From: Deinococcus sp045062605
GTDB lineage: Bacteria > Deinococcota > Deinococci > Deinococcales > Deinococcaceae
DNA length: 40,299 nucleotides
Direction of reading: 5' to 3'
Assembly: GCF_045062605.1 (NCBI RefSeq)
Contig: NZ_JBJGDW010000036.1
Span: forward strand, 1 to 40,299
Position numbers and translations under genes: made by a program. This document shows positions 18,246 to 26,678 of the stretch, piece after piece; position 1 is the first letter of the stretch; each line of letters opens with the position of its first letter. Below the pieces are notes generated by a model, which had not been told where the DNA came from, did no database searches, and saw only the letters and a program-made list of their open reading frames with translations.

Positions 18246-18730
18246 GACTGGCTGCTGAGGTTGGCCTCGCAGGTGCCGTTCGCCAGTGTCTGGCCGTTGC
18301 GCGTATAGGTCAGCGTGCCGATCAGCGGGTTGCCCGCCAGATTGTCGAGCTTGCAGGTGTAGACCACCTTGTCGAAGCTGGCTGCCCCGGCATCGCCCAC
18401 CCAGCGGAACTCGGCGTTGCGGCGGTCCGGGTCATAGGTGGCCACGGCAAATCCGGCGCGGTTGTCGTTGAAGCCGGTGTATTCGTCCCGTGCGCTGGAG
18501 GAGGCGAATTTGCCCTGCACGTTCACCAGATCGGGAATCTTGACGGTGGTGACCACGTTGCGGCTGTCCACCACGCCGCTGAGGGTCCAGGTCTGCCCGA
18601 CGGCCAGCGGCCCGAATTGCAGCGGCCCCTTCTCACCGTCGGTGGAGGAAAGCAGGGAGGCCACTGGCCCGCACGCTCCCAGCAGCAGAGGCAGACCCAG
18701 GGCCAGCGGTAAGACAGCGCGTTTCAACAT
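18242..18730 (-). CDS. Predicted lipoprotein of unknown function
   Basis: A 162-residue protein with a lipoprotein signal: MLKRAVLPLALGLPLLLGAC, the lipobox being LGAC with the lipidated cysteine at residue 20. The mature part is a small beta-rich domain (QTWTLSGVVDSRNVVTTVKI, then GFAVATYDPDRRNAEFRWVG, then VVYTCKLDN and TCEANLSSQS) with two cysteines that could pair. I do not recognise the family. Start: the ATG at 18730, 6 nt after TATCCT; an open frame 8 codons longer exists, but its N-terminus would spoil the signal peptide. It is probably anchored in the inner or outer membrane, facing away from the cytoplasm. Confidence 0.75.
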   Translation of the reverse strand: MLKRAVLPLALGLPLLLGACGPVASLLSSTDGEKGPLQFGPLAVGQTWTLSGVVDSRNVVTTVKIPDLVNVQGKFASSSARDEYTGFNDNRAGFAVATYDPDRRNAEFRWVGDAGAASFDKVVYTCKLDNLAGNPLIGTLTYTRNGQTLANGTCEANLSSQS

Positions 18731-18736
18731 GTCCGC

Positions 18737-18742
18737 AGGATA
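18737..18742 (-). promoter_or_regulatory. -10 box for the lipoprotein gene
   Basis: TATCCT on the minus strand, then GCGGAC and ATG. It decides the start at 18730, giving a clean signal peptide. Confidence 0.55.
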
Positions 18743-18780
18743 CGGGCCACACATGAGGAAGCTGGGAAATGCGTGACAGG

Positions 18781-19440
18781 TCAGGGCTGCGCTGGAAACA
18801 GACCGCCCTCGCTGCCTTCCAGCAAACGCCGGATGGGCGCGAAGGTCCGGCGGTGTGCCTCGCTGACGCCCAGTTGCTCCAGCGCAGCGCGGTGGGCCGG
18901 TGCGCCGTAGCCCTTGTGGGCAGCGAAACCATAACCCGGATGCCGAAGGTCCAGTTCGCGCATCACGGCGTCACGCTCGGTCTTGGCCAGCAGGCTGGCG
19001 GCGGCTACGCTGTAGCTCAGGGCGTCAGCCTTTGGGGGGGCGCTGATGGGAATCCTGACGCGGAGTTTCAGGTAATCCGTGACCAGCGCCTGTGGGGGCG
19101 GACGGAGTCTTTCCAGCGCCCGCAACGCCGCCGCGTGCGTCGCGCCCAGGATGTTGAGTTCGTCGATCTCGTCGGGCCAGGCGTGTTCCACGGCGTAGGC
19201 CAGGGCCACGCGGCGGACCTCTGCGGCGTATTCCTCGCGTTGCGGCGCTGTCAGTTGCTTGCTGTCGCGGAAGGGATAGTCCATCGCTAGACCGGGGAGG
19301 ATCACCGCCGCCACCGTGACCGGCCCGGCCCAGGCTCCGCGTCCGGCCTCGTCCACACCCGCCACCCGGAAATACCCGCGCCGCCAGTGTTCGCGCTCGT
19401 AGGCCCAGTCCGGCGTCACAGAGGGGGGCAAAGGAGGCAT
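18781..19440 (-). CDS. rnhB: Ribonuclease HII
   Basis: A 219-residue endonuclease that cuts RNA in RNA/DNA hybrids and at single ribonucleotides in DNA, starting ribonucleotide excision repair. The signature GVDEAGRGAWAGPVTVAAVIL supplies the first Asp-Glu pair, DSKQLTAPQREEYA follows, and the later acidic residues lie in the NILGATHAAALRAL and DYLKLRV region. The usual GxLxGPV appears as GAWAGPV. Length and order are normal. Its ATG is 6 nt after TACCCT with no Shine-Dalgarno. It is followed 51 bp downstream by the lipoprotein gene on the same strand, without an obvious terminator between them. Confidence 0.93.
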   Translation of the reverse strand: MPPLPPSVTPDWAYEREHWRRGYFRVAGVDEAGRGAWAGPVTVAAVILPGLAMDYPFRDSKQLTAPQREEYAAEVRRVALAYAVEHAWPDEIDELNILGATHAAALRALERLRPPPQALVTDYLKLRVRIPISAPPKADALSYSVAAASLLAKTERDAVMRELDLRHPGYGFAAHKGYGAPAHRAALEQLGVSEAHRRTFAPIRRLLEGSEGGLFPAQP

Positions 19441-19446
19441 GGGGGG

Positions 19447-19452
19447 AGGGTA
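19447..19452 (-). promoter_or_regulatory. -10 box for rnhB
   Basis: TACCCT on the minus strand, six C residues, then ATG. The intervening C run excludes a Shine-Dalgarno sequence. Confidence 0.55.
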
Positions 19453-19521
19453 GCAGGCGTGGACCGCGCCGTGTTTCCAGCCCGCCAGTCTCAGCCGCCC
19501 CCACGTTTGTGAGCTATGTCG

Positions 19522-19527
19522 TAAACT
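19522..19527 (+). promoter_or_regulatory. -10 box for rpe
   Basis: TAAACT, then GCCCGGC, then GTG at 19535. It supports the GTG start in the absence of any ATG or ribosome-binding site. Confidence 0.55.
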
Positions 19528-19534
19528 GCCCGGC

Positions 19535-20224
19535 GTGAGTGCCCAAGTCGAGACTGTTCAAGACAACTCTGCCCGCCCCGTTAAGCTGGCCCCCAGTATC
19601 CTGTCGTGCGACTTCGCGCATCTGGCCGATGAACTGGGGGCCATCGCCGGGGCCGACTGGGCACATGTGGACGTGATGGACGGGATGTTCGTGCCCAACA
19701 TCAGTTTTGGGCTGCCCATCCTGGCGGCAGCGCGGCGGGCCAGCAACCTGCCGCTGGACGTGCATCTGATGATCGAGCGCCCCGAACGCTACCTGAAGGA
19801 CTTCGCCGCCGCCGGGGCTGATAGCCTGACCGTGCATGTCGAGTCCACGCCGCACGTTCACCGCGCTGTGCAGCAGATCCGGGAACTGGGCAAGCGGGCG
19901 GGCGTGACCCTCAACCCCGGCACCCCGTTAGAGGCCGCGCGGCCCTTGCTGGGCGACGTAGACTTGGTGCTGGTCATGAGCGTTAATCCCGGCTTCGGCG
20001 GCCAGAAGTTCATTCCGGCCAGCCTGGATCGGATTCGCACGCTGCGCCGCTGGCTGGACGAGATGGGTAGCGACGCCGAGTTGCAGGTGGACGGCGGCGT
20101 GTCCAGCACCAACGCCCGCGCGGTGGTCAGTGCCGGGGCCACGGTGCTGGTGGCTGGGAGCGCCGTCTTTGGGCCAGGGGGCGCAAAGGCCGGACTGGAA
20201 CGCCTGCGGGAAGCCCTGAAGTGA
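19535..20224 (+). CDS. rpe: Ribulose-phosphate 3-epimerase
   Basis: A 229-residue TIM-barrel enzyme of the pentose phosphate pathway that interconverts D-ribulose 5-phosphate and D-xylulose 5-phosphate. All family motifs are present: LAPSILSCDFAHL, HVDVMDGMFVPNISFG with the catalytic Asp and metal ligands, DVHLMIERPERYL, MSVNPGFGGQKFI, and the catalytic Asp of VDGGV followed by LVAGSAVFG. The first 15 residues (SAQVETVQDNSARPV) precede the usual start, but the GTG is fixed by the TAAACT box; an internal start has no better signal. comB follows after 13 bp and is probably cotranscribed. Confidence 0.95.
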   Translation: MSAQVETVQDNSARPVKLAPSILSCDFAHLADELGAIAGADWAHVDVMDGMFVPNISFGLPILAAARRASNLPLDVHLMIERPERYLKDFAAAGADSLTVHVESTPHVHRAVQQIRELGKRAGVTLNPGTPLEAARPLLGDVDLVLVMSVNPGFGGQKFIPASLDRIRTLRRWLDEMGSDAELQVDGGVSSTNARAVVSAGATVLVAGSAVFGPGGAKAGLERLREALK

Positions 20225-20237
20225 AGGGCGCGGCGGC

Positions 20238-20960
20238 ATGAAACTGCGTGTCGATCTGCTGCCACACGGGAATTACCCGGACGTGGTGCTGGTGATCGAC
20301 GCCCTGCGCGCCACCACCACCGCCGTTGCTTACCTGGAACGCGGCGCACAGGCGCTGCTGCTGACCAGCACGCCGGAAGTGGCGCTGGCGCTGCGCGGCA
20401 CGCGGGAAAACCTGCTGCTGGCCGGAGAACGTGGCGGTCTGCCCATCCCCGGCTTCGATTTTGGCAACAGTCCAGCGGAAGCGGGCGCACAGACGTTCGC
20501 GGGCAAGACGGTGGTCATGAACACCACCAACGGCACCGGGGCCGCCCACATCGCCGCGCAGAGTGGCAAACATGTGCTGCTGGCCGCCCTGACCAACGCC
20601 CACGCCGCCGCCCGCCGCGCCCGCGCCCTGGCCTCCGAGGGCATTGCCATCGTCTGTGCCGGGACGGATGGGCGGGTGGGCCTGGAAGACGTGTACACCG
20701 CAGGGGTGCTGGCCGAGTATCTGCTGGCGATGGGCGATTTCACGCTGGATGACGGCGCGCGGATTGCCCTGACCGTGCGCCGGGGCGGCGGCGATCCCGC
20801 AGAGGCCCTGTCAGGCAGCGATCATGGCCTGCATCTGGCTGCCCTGGGTCTGGGCGAGGACGTGCGGCTCGCGGCGGGCCTCAGCACCAGCACGGTGGTT
20901 CCCACCCTGGAACGCGGTGAGGATGTGCCAGAGGGAACGCTTCGGTTTGTGGCAGGCTGA
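20238..20960 (+). CDS. comB: ComB-type 2-phosphosulfolactate phosphatase family protein
   Basis: A 240-residue Mg-dependent phosphatase. The family name comes from the coenzyme M pathway step hydrolysing 2-phosphosulfolactate, but bacterial members occur without coenzyme M, and the true substrate here is uncertain. Conserved blocks: VLVIDALRATTTAV, LLAGERGGLPIPGFDFGNSP, VVMNTTNGTGA and VCAGTDGRVGLEDVYTAG. It follows rpe at 13 bp with only a weak AAGGG before the ATG, so translation may depend on the upstream gene. The pairing suggests a link to phosphorylated sugar or acid metabolism, which is inference. It is convergent with the M42 peptidase gene. Confidence 0.82.
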   Translation: MKLRVDLLPHGNYPDVVLVIDALRATTTAVAYLERGAQALLLTSTPEVALALRGTRENLLLAGERGGLPIPGFDFGNSPAEAGAQTFAGKTVVMNTTNGTGAAHIAAQSGKHVLLAALTNAHAAARRARALASEGIAIVCAGTDGRVGLEDVYTAGVLAEYLLAMGDFTLDDGARIALTVRRGGGDPAEALSGSDHGLHLAALGLGEDVRLAAGLSTSTVVPTLERGEDVPEGTLRFVAG

Positions 20961-20961
20961 C

Positions 20962-21000
20962 AGAAAACAAGGACGCCACTCAAAATCTGGGTGGCGTCCT
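20962..21000 (-). terminator. Terminator of the M42 peptidase transcript
   Basis: AGGACGCCAC (20970-20979) and GTGGCGTCCT (20991-21000) pair perfectly over 10 bp with an 11-nt loop. Only the minus strand has a T-rich tail (TGTTTTCTG), so it ends transcripts arriving from the right; it may also slow those leaving comB. Confidence 0.75.
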
Positions 21001-21009
21001 CTGACGGTT

Positions 21010-21188
21010 AGAGCGTATTTCAAAAGCCTTTCAGGATTTCTGCGAGTCCCAGGAACACGCGCTTTTAGCTCCTCCCCCCCTGCGGGGGAGGCTGGGAGGG
21101 GGGAACCGCAAACGCCTTCCCAGCGCGGCCTGAACGAAACGACATCCATCTTCTGCCTCAAAATGAGACACCTTCTGAAACACGCTCT
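21010..21188. mobile_element. Candidate MITE-like element, 179 bp
   Basis: Terminal inverted repeats of 17 nt, AGAGCGTATTTCAAAAG at the left (21010-21026) and its complement CTTCTGAAACACGCTCT at the right (21172-21188), match at 15 of 17 positions. Between them is a C-rich/G-rich hairpin (about 21069-21108). No open frame of note lies inside. The element fills the space between two convergent genes, ending 5 bp from the M42 stop codon. The flanks are TTA and TTC, so no exact target duplication is visible. The class is inferred from structure only. Confidence 0.55.
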
Positions 21189-21193
21189 TCGTT

Positions 21194-22261
<1,068 letters not shown>

Positions 22262-22268
22262 GCAGGGC

Positions 22269-22274
22269 AGTGTA
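22269..22274 (-). promoter_or_regulatory. -10 box for the M42 peptidase
   Basis: TACACT on the minus strand, then GCCCTGC and GTG at 22261. It supports a leaderless GTG start. Confidence 0.5.
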
Positions 22275-22355
22275 GAGCAGGCTTCCGCGCGTTGCCTTCA
22301 GCACATGACCCACCGATTGCTCATACGGGCCGCCAGGTGCGGCGGTGGCCTCCGC

Positions 22356-22361
22356 TATCCT
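22356..22361 (+). promoter_or_regulatory. -10 box for apaG
   Basis: TATCCT, 8 nt before the ATG at 22370. It favours this start over the longer frame that opens at 22292. Confidence 0.5.
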
Positions 22362-22369
22362 CTGAACCC

Positions 22370-22804
22370 ATGAGCCGTCCTCCCCCCGATTCAGAACGTT
22401 CAGACCCTCCCATTCCCGACTCCGGGGCCGACACTGCGCCGGACATCCGTATCAGTGTGCAGGTCGGCCATCTGGACGCGCACAGTACGCGGGAGCGCAA
22501 GGTTTTCAGCTATGTGATTCGCATCGAGAACCACCACGATCAGACCTGGCAACTGCTGGCCCGGCACTGGGACATCGTGGACGCGCACGGCCACGAGATC
22601 AACGTGGACGGCGACGGCGTGGTGGGCGAGCAGCCCGTGATCGCGCCGGGCGGCACCTTCGTCTACGATTCCTTCGTGACGGTGGAGGCCACGCCGGGTG
22701 TGATGCGCGGCTATTACGTGATGCAGGACGCCTGGGGCGCGCGGGTGCGGGTGCCGATTCCGGCGTTCATGCTGGACGTGCCGGGGCAGCGGACGCTGAA
22801 TTAG
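22370..22804 (+). CDS. apaG: ApaG family protein
   Basis: A 144-residue protein consisting of one fibronectin type III-like ApaG domain (about residues 25-144). The pattern is clear: DIRISVQVGHLDAHST, VFSYVIRIENHHDQTWQLLARHW, GHEINVDGDGVVGEQPVIAPGGTF, then GVMRGYYVMQDAWGARVRVPIPAFML. ApaG is linked to divalent cation tolerance and diadenosine tetraphosphate levels in enterobacteria, but its molecular action is not settled. The first 24 residues are Pro/Asp/Ser-rich and unconserved. The stop is 3 bp from the convergent queA stop, and there is no apaH or rsmA neighbour as in E. coli. Confidence 0.9.
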   Translation: MSRPPPDSERSDPPIPDSGADTAPDIRISVQVGHLDAHSTRERKVFSYVIRIENHHDQTWQLLARHWDIVDAHGHEINVDGDGVVGEQPVIAPGGTFVYDSFVTVEATPGVMRGYYVMQDAWGARVRVPIPAFMLDVPGQRTLN

Positions 22805-22807
22805 GCT

Positions 22808-23872
22808 TCAGCCACCTTGCTGGTTCTCCAGCAGCATCGCGTCCCCCAGCGAGTAAAACCGGTAGTCCCCCGCCAGCGCCGCGTCGTAGGCCGCCCGGAT
22901 ACGCTCCTCTCCAGCAAAAGCAGACACCAGCAGCAAAAGGGTGCTGCCCGGCAGGTGGAGGTTGGTGATCAGCAGGTCTGGAACGTGAACGGGGGTGCCG
23001 GGCGTGATGAAAATTCGCGTATCACCCTCGCCCGCCTGCACCATCTGCCCGTCCCAGGCGCTTTCCAGCGTGCGAACCGTGGTGGTACCGACGGCCACGA
23101 CGCGGCGGCCCTCGGCCCTGGCGCGGTTGATGGCCTGCGCGATGGCCTCGCTCACCGAGTACCGCTCGGCGTGCATGGTGTGGTCCGCCACCGATCCCTG
23201 GATGGGCCGGAAGGTGCCCGCGCCGACATGTAGCGTCACGGCGCAGCGTTCCACGCCCATGCTGTCCAGCCGTGCCAGCAGCTCCGGCGTGAAGTGCAGT
23301 CCGGCAGTCGGGGCGGCCACGCTGCCGGGATCGCGGGCATACACCGTCTGGTAGCGCTCGCGCCACACCTCGTCATCGTCGCCCGCGTCAATGTACGGTG
23401 GTAGCGGCAGCCGTCCGATCTCGTCCAGGTGGGGCTTGAGGTCATGCTCGAAGCGCAGAAGGCGTGCGCCGTCTTCCAGCACGCCGACGATTTCGGCCCG
23501 ATGCTCCCCCAGCCACAACTCTTTCCCAGCACGTTTCGCAGGCTTGAGATACGCGCTCCAGACGTTGTTCTCTTCCTCGCGCAGCAGCATGACTTCCACC
23601 ACGCCGCCGCCATGGCCGTCCGGCGTGACGGGCTTGCGGGCCATCACGCGGGCGGGAATGACGCGGCTCTGGTTGGAGACCAGCAGGTCGCCGGGGCGCA
23701 GCAGCGTGGGCAGATCGCTGAAGACGCGGTGCGAAATCTCGCTCTGACCCACCACCATCAGGCGGGAGGAGTCGCGCGGCTCGGCCCCGGTCTGGGCGAT
23801 TCGCTCCGGGGGCAGATCGAAGTTCAGGCGGGCGAGAACGGCGTCGGCGTCATAAAGATTGGAGTCGGGCAT
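22808..23872 (-). CDS. queA: S-adenosylmethionine:tRNA ribosyltransferase-isomerase QueA
   Basis: A 354-residue enzyme that transfers the ribosyl moiety of SAM to 7-aminomethyl-7-deazaguanine in tRNA, giving epoxyqueuosine at G34. Diagnostic segments: FDLPPERIAQTGAEPRDSSRLMVV, LRPGDLLVSNQSRVIPARV, VAAPTAGLHFTPELLARL, THVGAGTFRPI-type TLHVGAGTFRPIQG, then FITPGTPVHVPDLLITNLHLPGSTLLLLVSAF. The start is the ATG at 23872, 7 nt after the NYN gene stop, so translation is probably coupled; the frame extends further 5' but overlaps that gene. Confidence 0.95.
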   Translation of the reverse strand: MPDSNLYDADAVLARLNFDLPPERIAQTGAEPRDSSRLMVVGQSEISHRVFSDLPTLLRPGDLLVSNQSRVIPARVMARKPVTPDGHGGGVVEVMLLREEENNVWSAYLKPAKRAGKELWLGEHRAEIVGVLEDGARLLRFEHDLKPHLDEIGRLPLPPYIDAGDDDEVWRERYQTVYARDPGSVAAPTAGLHFTPELLARLDSMGVERCAVTLHVGAGTFRPIQGSVADHTMHAERYSVSEAIAQAINRARAEGRRVVAVGTTTVRTLESAWDGQMVQAGEGDTRIFITPGTPVHVPDLLITNLHLPGSTLLLLVSAFAGEERIRAAYDAALAGDYRFYSLGDAMLLENQQGG

Positions 23873-23879
23873 CGCAGGA

Positions 23880-24452
23880 TTACTGGACGGATTCTTCCGG
23901 CTTCGGCTCGTCGGCCTTGGCATTGTTGCGCTGGCGGGCGGGCATCAACGCGTCCTCGATGTCGGGCAGGTGCATAAAGCGGTCTGCGGCGTCGATCAGG
24001 CGCTGGGCGGTGTGTTCGCGGAAGGCGATAACCTCCACGCGCTTGCCGCGCTCCTGCAAGACCTCCACCATGTCGGTGAAATCGCCGTCGCCGCTGCCCA
24101 GCACCACCACGTCCAGATGGTCCATCAGGCGCACCATGTCGGCCACGATGCCCATGTCCCAGTTGCCCTCGTAGATGGGTTTGCCGCCGTCGGTGACGTG
24201 GTGCAGGTGCAGATTCATGCGCCGCACCTTGAAGCCCAGCGTGGACAGCTTGTAGATGAAGGGCCGGGCGGTGGCCTCGTTCTCGCGCTCCACCGTGTAG
24301 GAAATGGCGTGCAGTAGCTCGCGGCCATCCACGGCCACGTTCAACAGCGTCTCGAAGTTGACGGTGCGTTCCAGCAGGTCACGCGCGGAGTGGTAGAGGT
24401 TCTGGGTATCGATAAACACGCCCACGCGGGGGCGGTGAACTACGTATTGCAT
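23880..24452 (-). CDS. NYN domain (LabA/DUF88-like) protein
   Basis: A 190-residue protein with a PIN-like NYN nuclease fold. Acidic active-site candidates are D15 (VGVFIDTQNLY, with N18), D99 and D105 (GNWDMGIVADMVRLM), and D122/D124 (LGSGDGDFTDMVEVL). The arrangement is complete, so metal-dependent RNase activity is plausible though unproven. After residue 168 comes a charged Glu/Lys/Pro tail. AGGAG lies 7 nt before the ATG. It is the first gene of a two-gene unit with queA, 7 bp apart; the pairing hints at a role in tRNA or RNA metabolism. The 270-bp gap upstream (24453-24722) shows no gene. Confidence 0.82.
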   Translation of the reverse strand: MQYVVHRPRVGVFIDTQNLYHSARDLLERTVNFETLLNVAVDGRELLHAISYTVERENEATARPFIYKLSTLGFKVRRMNLHLHHVTDGGKPIYEGNWDMGIVADMVRLMDHLDVVVLGSGDGDFTDMVEVLQERGKRVEVIAFREHTAQRLIDAADRFMHLPDIEDALMPARQRNNAKADEPKPEESVQ

Positions 24453-24708
24453 TGGGTTTCTCCTGTTGTGGGCCGGGCTTGGGTACAGCGCAAAAAGGGA
24501 TGGGGCGGGAAATGGGATGCTCTCAAAGGGCTTTCTCGACTCAGTAGAGCAGAGGTCTGCCGCAGGGAGTCTAACACCGGGGCAGGGGCCTGAAAATGCG
24601 TGGGGTGACGTTGTCTGTGGCCGGGTGACACCCAGAATTCTCCAGCCCTTTCAAATCCAGCCCTGCAAATCCTGCCCGCTCCCACAGCCCCGCACTCCGG
24701 TAGCGCAT

Positions 24709-24714
24709 TAGAAT
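24709..24714 (+). promoter_or_regulatory. -10 box for ruvA
   Basis: TAGAAT, 8 nt before the ATG at 24723 but only 2 nt before the alternative GTG at 24717, which makes the ATG the likelier start. Confidence 0.5.
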
Positions 24715-24722
24715 CGGTGGCA

Positions 24723-25319
24723 ATGATTGCTTACCTGTCTGGCGTGGTGCGCGAGGTGCGCGAGAACAGCGCCGTGGTGGTGGCGGGCGGCGTGGGCTAC
24801 GAGGTCCAGTGTCCGGCGGGAACGTTGGCGAAACTGGTGGCGGGTCAGCCCGCCGAACTGAATACCCGTTTCATCGTGCGCGAGGATGCCCAACTGCTGT
24901 TCGGTTTCGCGGATACCGACAGTGTGCGGCTGTTCGATCTGCTGACCGGGGTGAGCGGCGTGGGGCCAAAGCTGGGGCTGGCGATGCTGTCGGCCATGCC
25001 CGTCTCGGCGCTGGCGCAGGGCCTGCTGAGCGGCGACGCCAAACTGCTGTCCAGCGTCTCTGGCGTGGGCAAGAAGACCGCCGAGCGGCTGGTGCTGGAG
25101 CTTCAGGGGAAGGTGCCCGAACATCTGGCCGCGCCTGCCGTGGGCGGCGTGAGGGCCACCAGACCAGTGACGACGGAGGGCCGCGACGCGGTGGACGCGC
25201 TGCTGGCGCTGGGCTTCCGCGAGGCCGGGGTGCGCGCGGTGGTGGCCGAACTGCTGTCCGCCGAGCCGGGGCTGAGCGCCGACGCGCTGATCCGCAAGGG
25301 CCTGGGGCGTTTGAGGTGA
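24723..25319 (+). CDS. ruvA: Holliday junction branch migration protein RuvA
   Basis: A 198-residue DNA-binding subunit that forms a tetramer on Holliday junctions and loads the RuvB motor. Domain I is an OB fold starting MIAYLSGVVREV. Domain II has two helix-hairpin-helix motifs, LLTGVSGVGPKLGLAML (about 76-92) and LLSSVSGVGKKTAERLV (about 111-127). Domain III (150-198), which contacts RuvB, ends GLSADALIRKGLGRLR. Length is normal. ruvB and ruvC are not adjacent. It has its own leaderless promoter; no LexA-type SOS box is evident in the upstream gap, in keeping with the different damage response of Deinococcus. Confidence 0.96.
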   Translation: MIAYLSGVVREVRENSAVVVAGGVGYEVQCPAGTLAKLVAGQPAELNTRFIVREDAQLLFGFADTDSVRLFDLLTGVSGVGPKLGLAMLSAMPVSALAQGLLSGDAKLLSSVSGVGKKTAERLVLELQGKVPEHLAAPAVGGVRATRPVTTEGRDAVDALLALGFREAGVRAVVAELLSAEPGLSADALIRKGLGRLR

Positions 25320-25367
25320 GGGGCCGCTTACGGTGGCCTGCCTCACTCATCTGATAAAAAAATCCGC

Positions 25368-26678
25368 GTGACGCACGGCCAGACCGACGAAGTGAATCTT
25401 CAGAGAACCGTGGAAGACGTGCCCTCTGAAGCCCAGGATCAGGAGAGCTCCGTTTACCAGGAGCAGAAGGTCTCCTGGCTGGAACTGTTCTTTGACCTGA
25501 TCTTCGTGGTGGCCTTCGATCAACTGGCCAAGCGGCTGGGCCAGTCGCCGGACGTCATGAGCCTGCTGCATTTCGGGCTGCTGTTCGTGGCGGTGTGGTG
25601 GGCCTGGGCGGGCAACGCCACCTTCGCCGCCCGCTACGGCAACGAGAGCCGCACCTACCGCTGGGGCACGCTGGCGCAACTGGTATCGCTGGGCATGATT
25701 GCCCTGACCATCCGGGGCGATCTGGTGGATACCGGTTCGGCCTTTGCCCTGGCCTACGGGGTCAACCGACTGATCCAGACGGGGCTGTACGTGGCGGTGG
25801 CGCGGCGTGGTCCCGCTGTGGCCGCCTTCGCTGGGCGTATGGCGCTGGCCTTCGGCACGGCGGCGGCGCTGTGGCTGGTCTCGGCGGCGTGGCCGGGTGG
25901 CTCGGCGGCGCAGATCGGGCTGTGGTGCGCCGCCCTGCTGCTGGACGTGCTGACCCCGGTCTTCATCCGCAACCACAGCCGCCACGCCCTGCCGCACGAG
26001 GGCCACCTGCCCGAACGGGTGGGCCTGCTGCAAATCATCGCGCTGGGAGAGATCGTCACCGAAGTCGTTGGTGGCAGCCGACAGCAGGAGCTGAACGCGA
26101 ATAACCTGATTCCGGCGCTGGCGGCCATCGTGACGGCAGTGGCGCTGTGGCGCATGTATTTCGATCAGGCCCGCTCGCTGCCGCTGCTGGGGGCGCGGGT
26201 GGACCGCCGGGTAGAGGGCATGCTGGCGTGGCTGTACGGCCACCTGCCCTTCACGCTGGCGGTGGTGGTGCTGAGCGTGGGCCTGGGAAACGGCCTGTCT
26301 GCCGCCGGGTCCAGCAAGGCCGCCGAGGACCAGCAGTTGGTGGCCGCCGCGCTGGCCCTGGCCCTGCTGACGCTAGCGTTTTTGCGCTGGAATTCGCTGC
26401 GGGTCACGCGCCGTTTTTTCCCGGACAGAAGTCTGCCCGCGCTGCTGGTGGGGGCTGGGCTGGCCGTGGGCCTTCTGTTCATTGATCTGGACACTTTCCG
26501 GGTGCATCTGGCCGTCGCTGCCTTAACCACGCTGGTGGCCCTGATCATCGCCACCGATCCAGTCACGCGGCGGCTGGGCCAACTGGAGGAAGCGGTGCTG
26601 GAGCGTCTCGGAGAGGGTGATCAGCCCAACTCGGTAGAGGACGCCCTGGAGGAATTGCCCCAGACACCGTCAGGATGA
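25368..26678 (+). CDS. Low temperature requirement protein A (LtrA) family membrane protein
   Basis: A 436-residue polytopic inner-membrane protein. After a soluble acidic N-terminus of about 35 residues, the family block VSWLELFFDLIFVVAFDQLA opens the first of some ten to twelve hydrophobic segments. IIALGEIVTEVVGGS and the late AWLYGHLPFTLAVVVLSVGLGN are further LtrA marks. The family was named from a Listeria cold-sensitive mutant; transported substrate or activity is unknown. The start is GTG at 25368, close after an A-rich run (GATAAAAAAAT) that may be a -10 box; confidence in the start is moderate. The last 9 bp overlap the convergent isomerase gene. Confidence 0.85.
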   Translation: MTHGQTDEVNLQRTVEDVPSEAQDQESSVYQEQKVSWLELFFDLIFVVAFDQLAKRLGQSPDVMSLLHFGLLFVAVWWAWAGNATFAARYGNESRTYRWGTLAQLVSLGMIALTIRGDLVDTGSAFALAYGVNRLIQTGLYVAVARRGPAVAAFAGRMALAFGTAAALWLVSAAWPGGSAAQIGLWCAALLLDVLTPVFIRNHSRHALPHEGHLPERVGLLQIIALGEIVTEVVGGSRQQELNANNLIPALAAIVTAVALWRMYFDQARSLPLLGARVDRRVEGMLAWLYGHLPFTLAVVVLSVGLGNGLSAAGSSKAAEDQQLVAAALALALLTLAFLRWNSLRVTRRFFPDRSLPALLVGAGLAVGLLFIDLDTFRVHLAVAALTTLVALIIATDPVTRRLGQLEEAVLERLGEGDQPNSVEDALEELPQTPSG

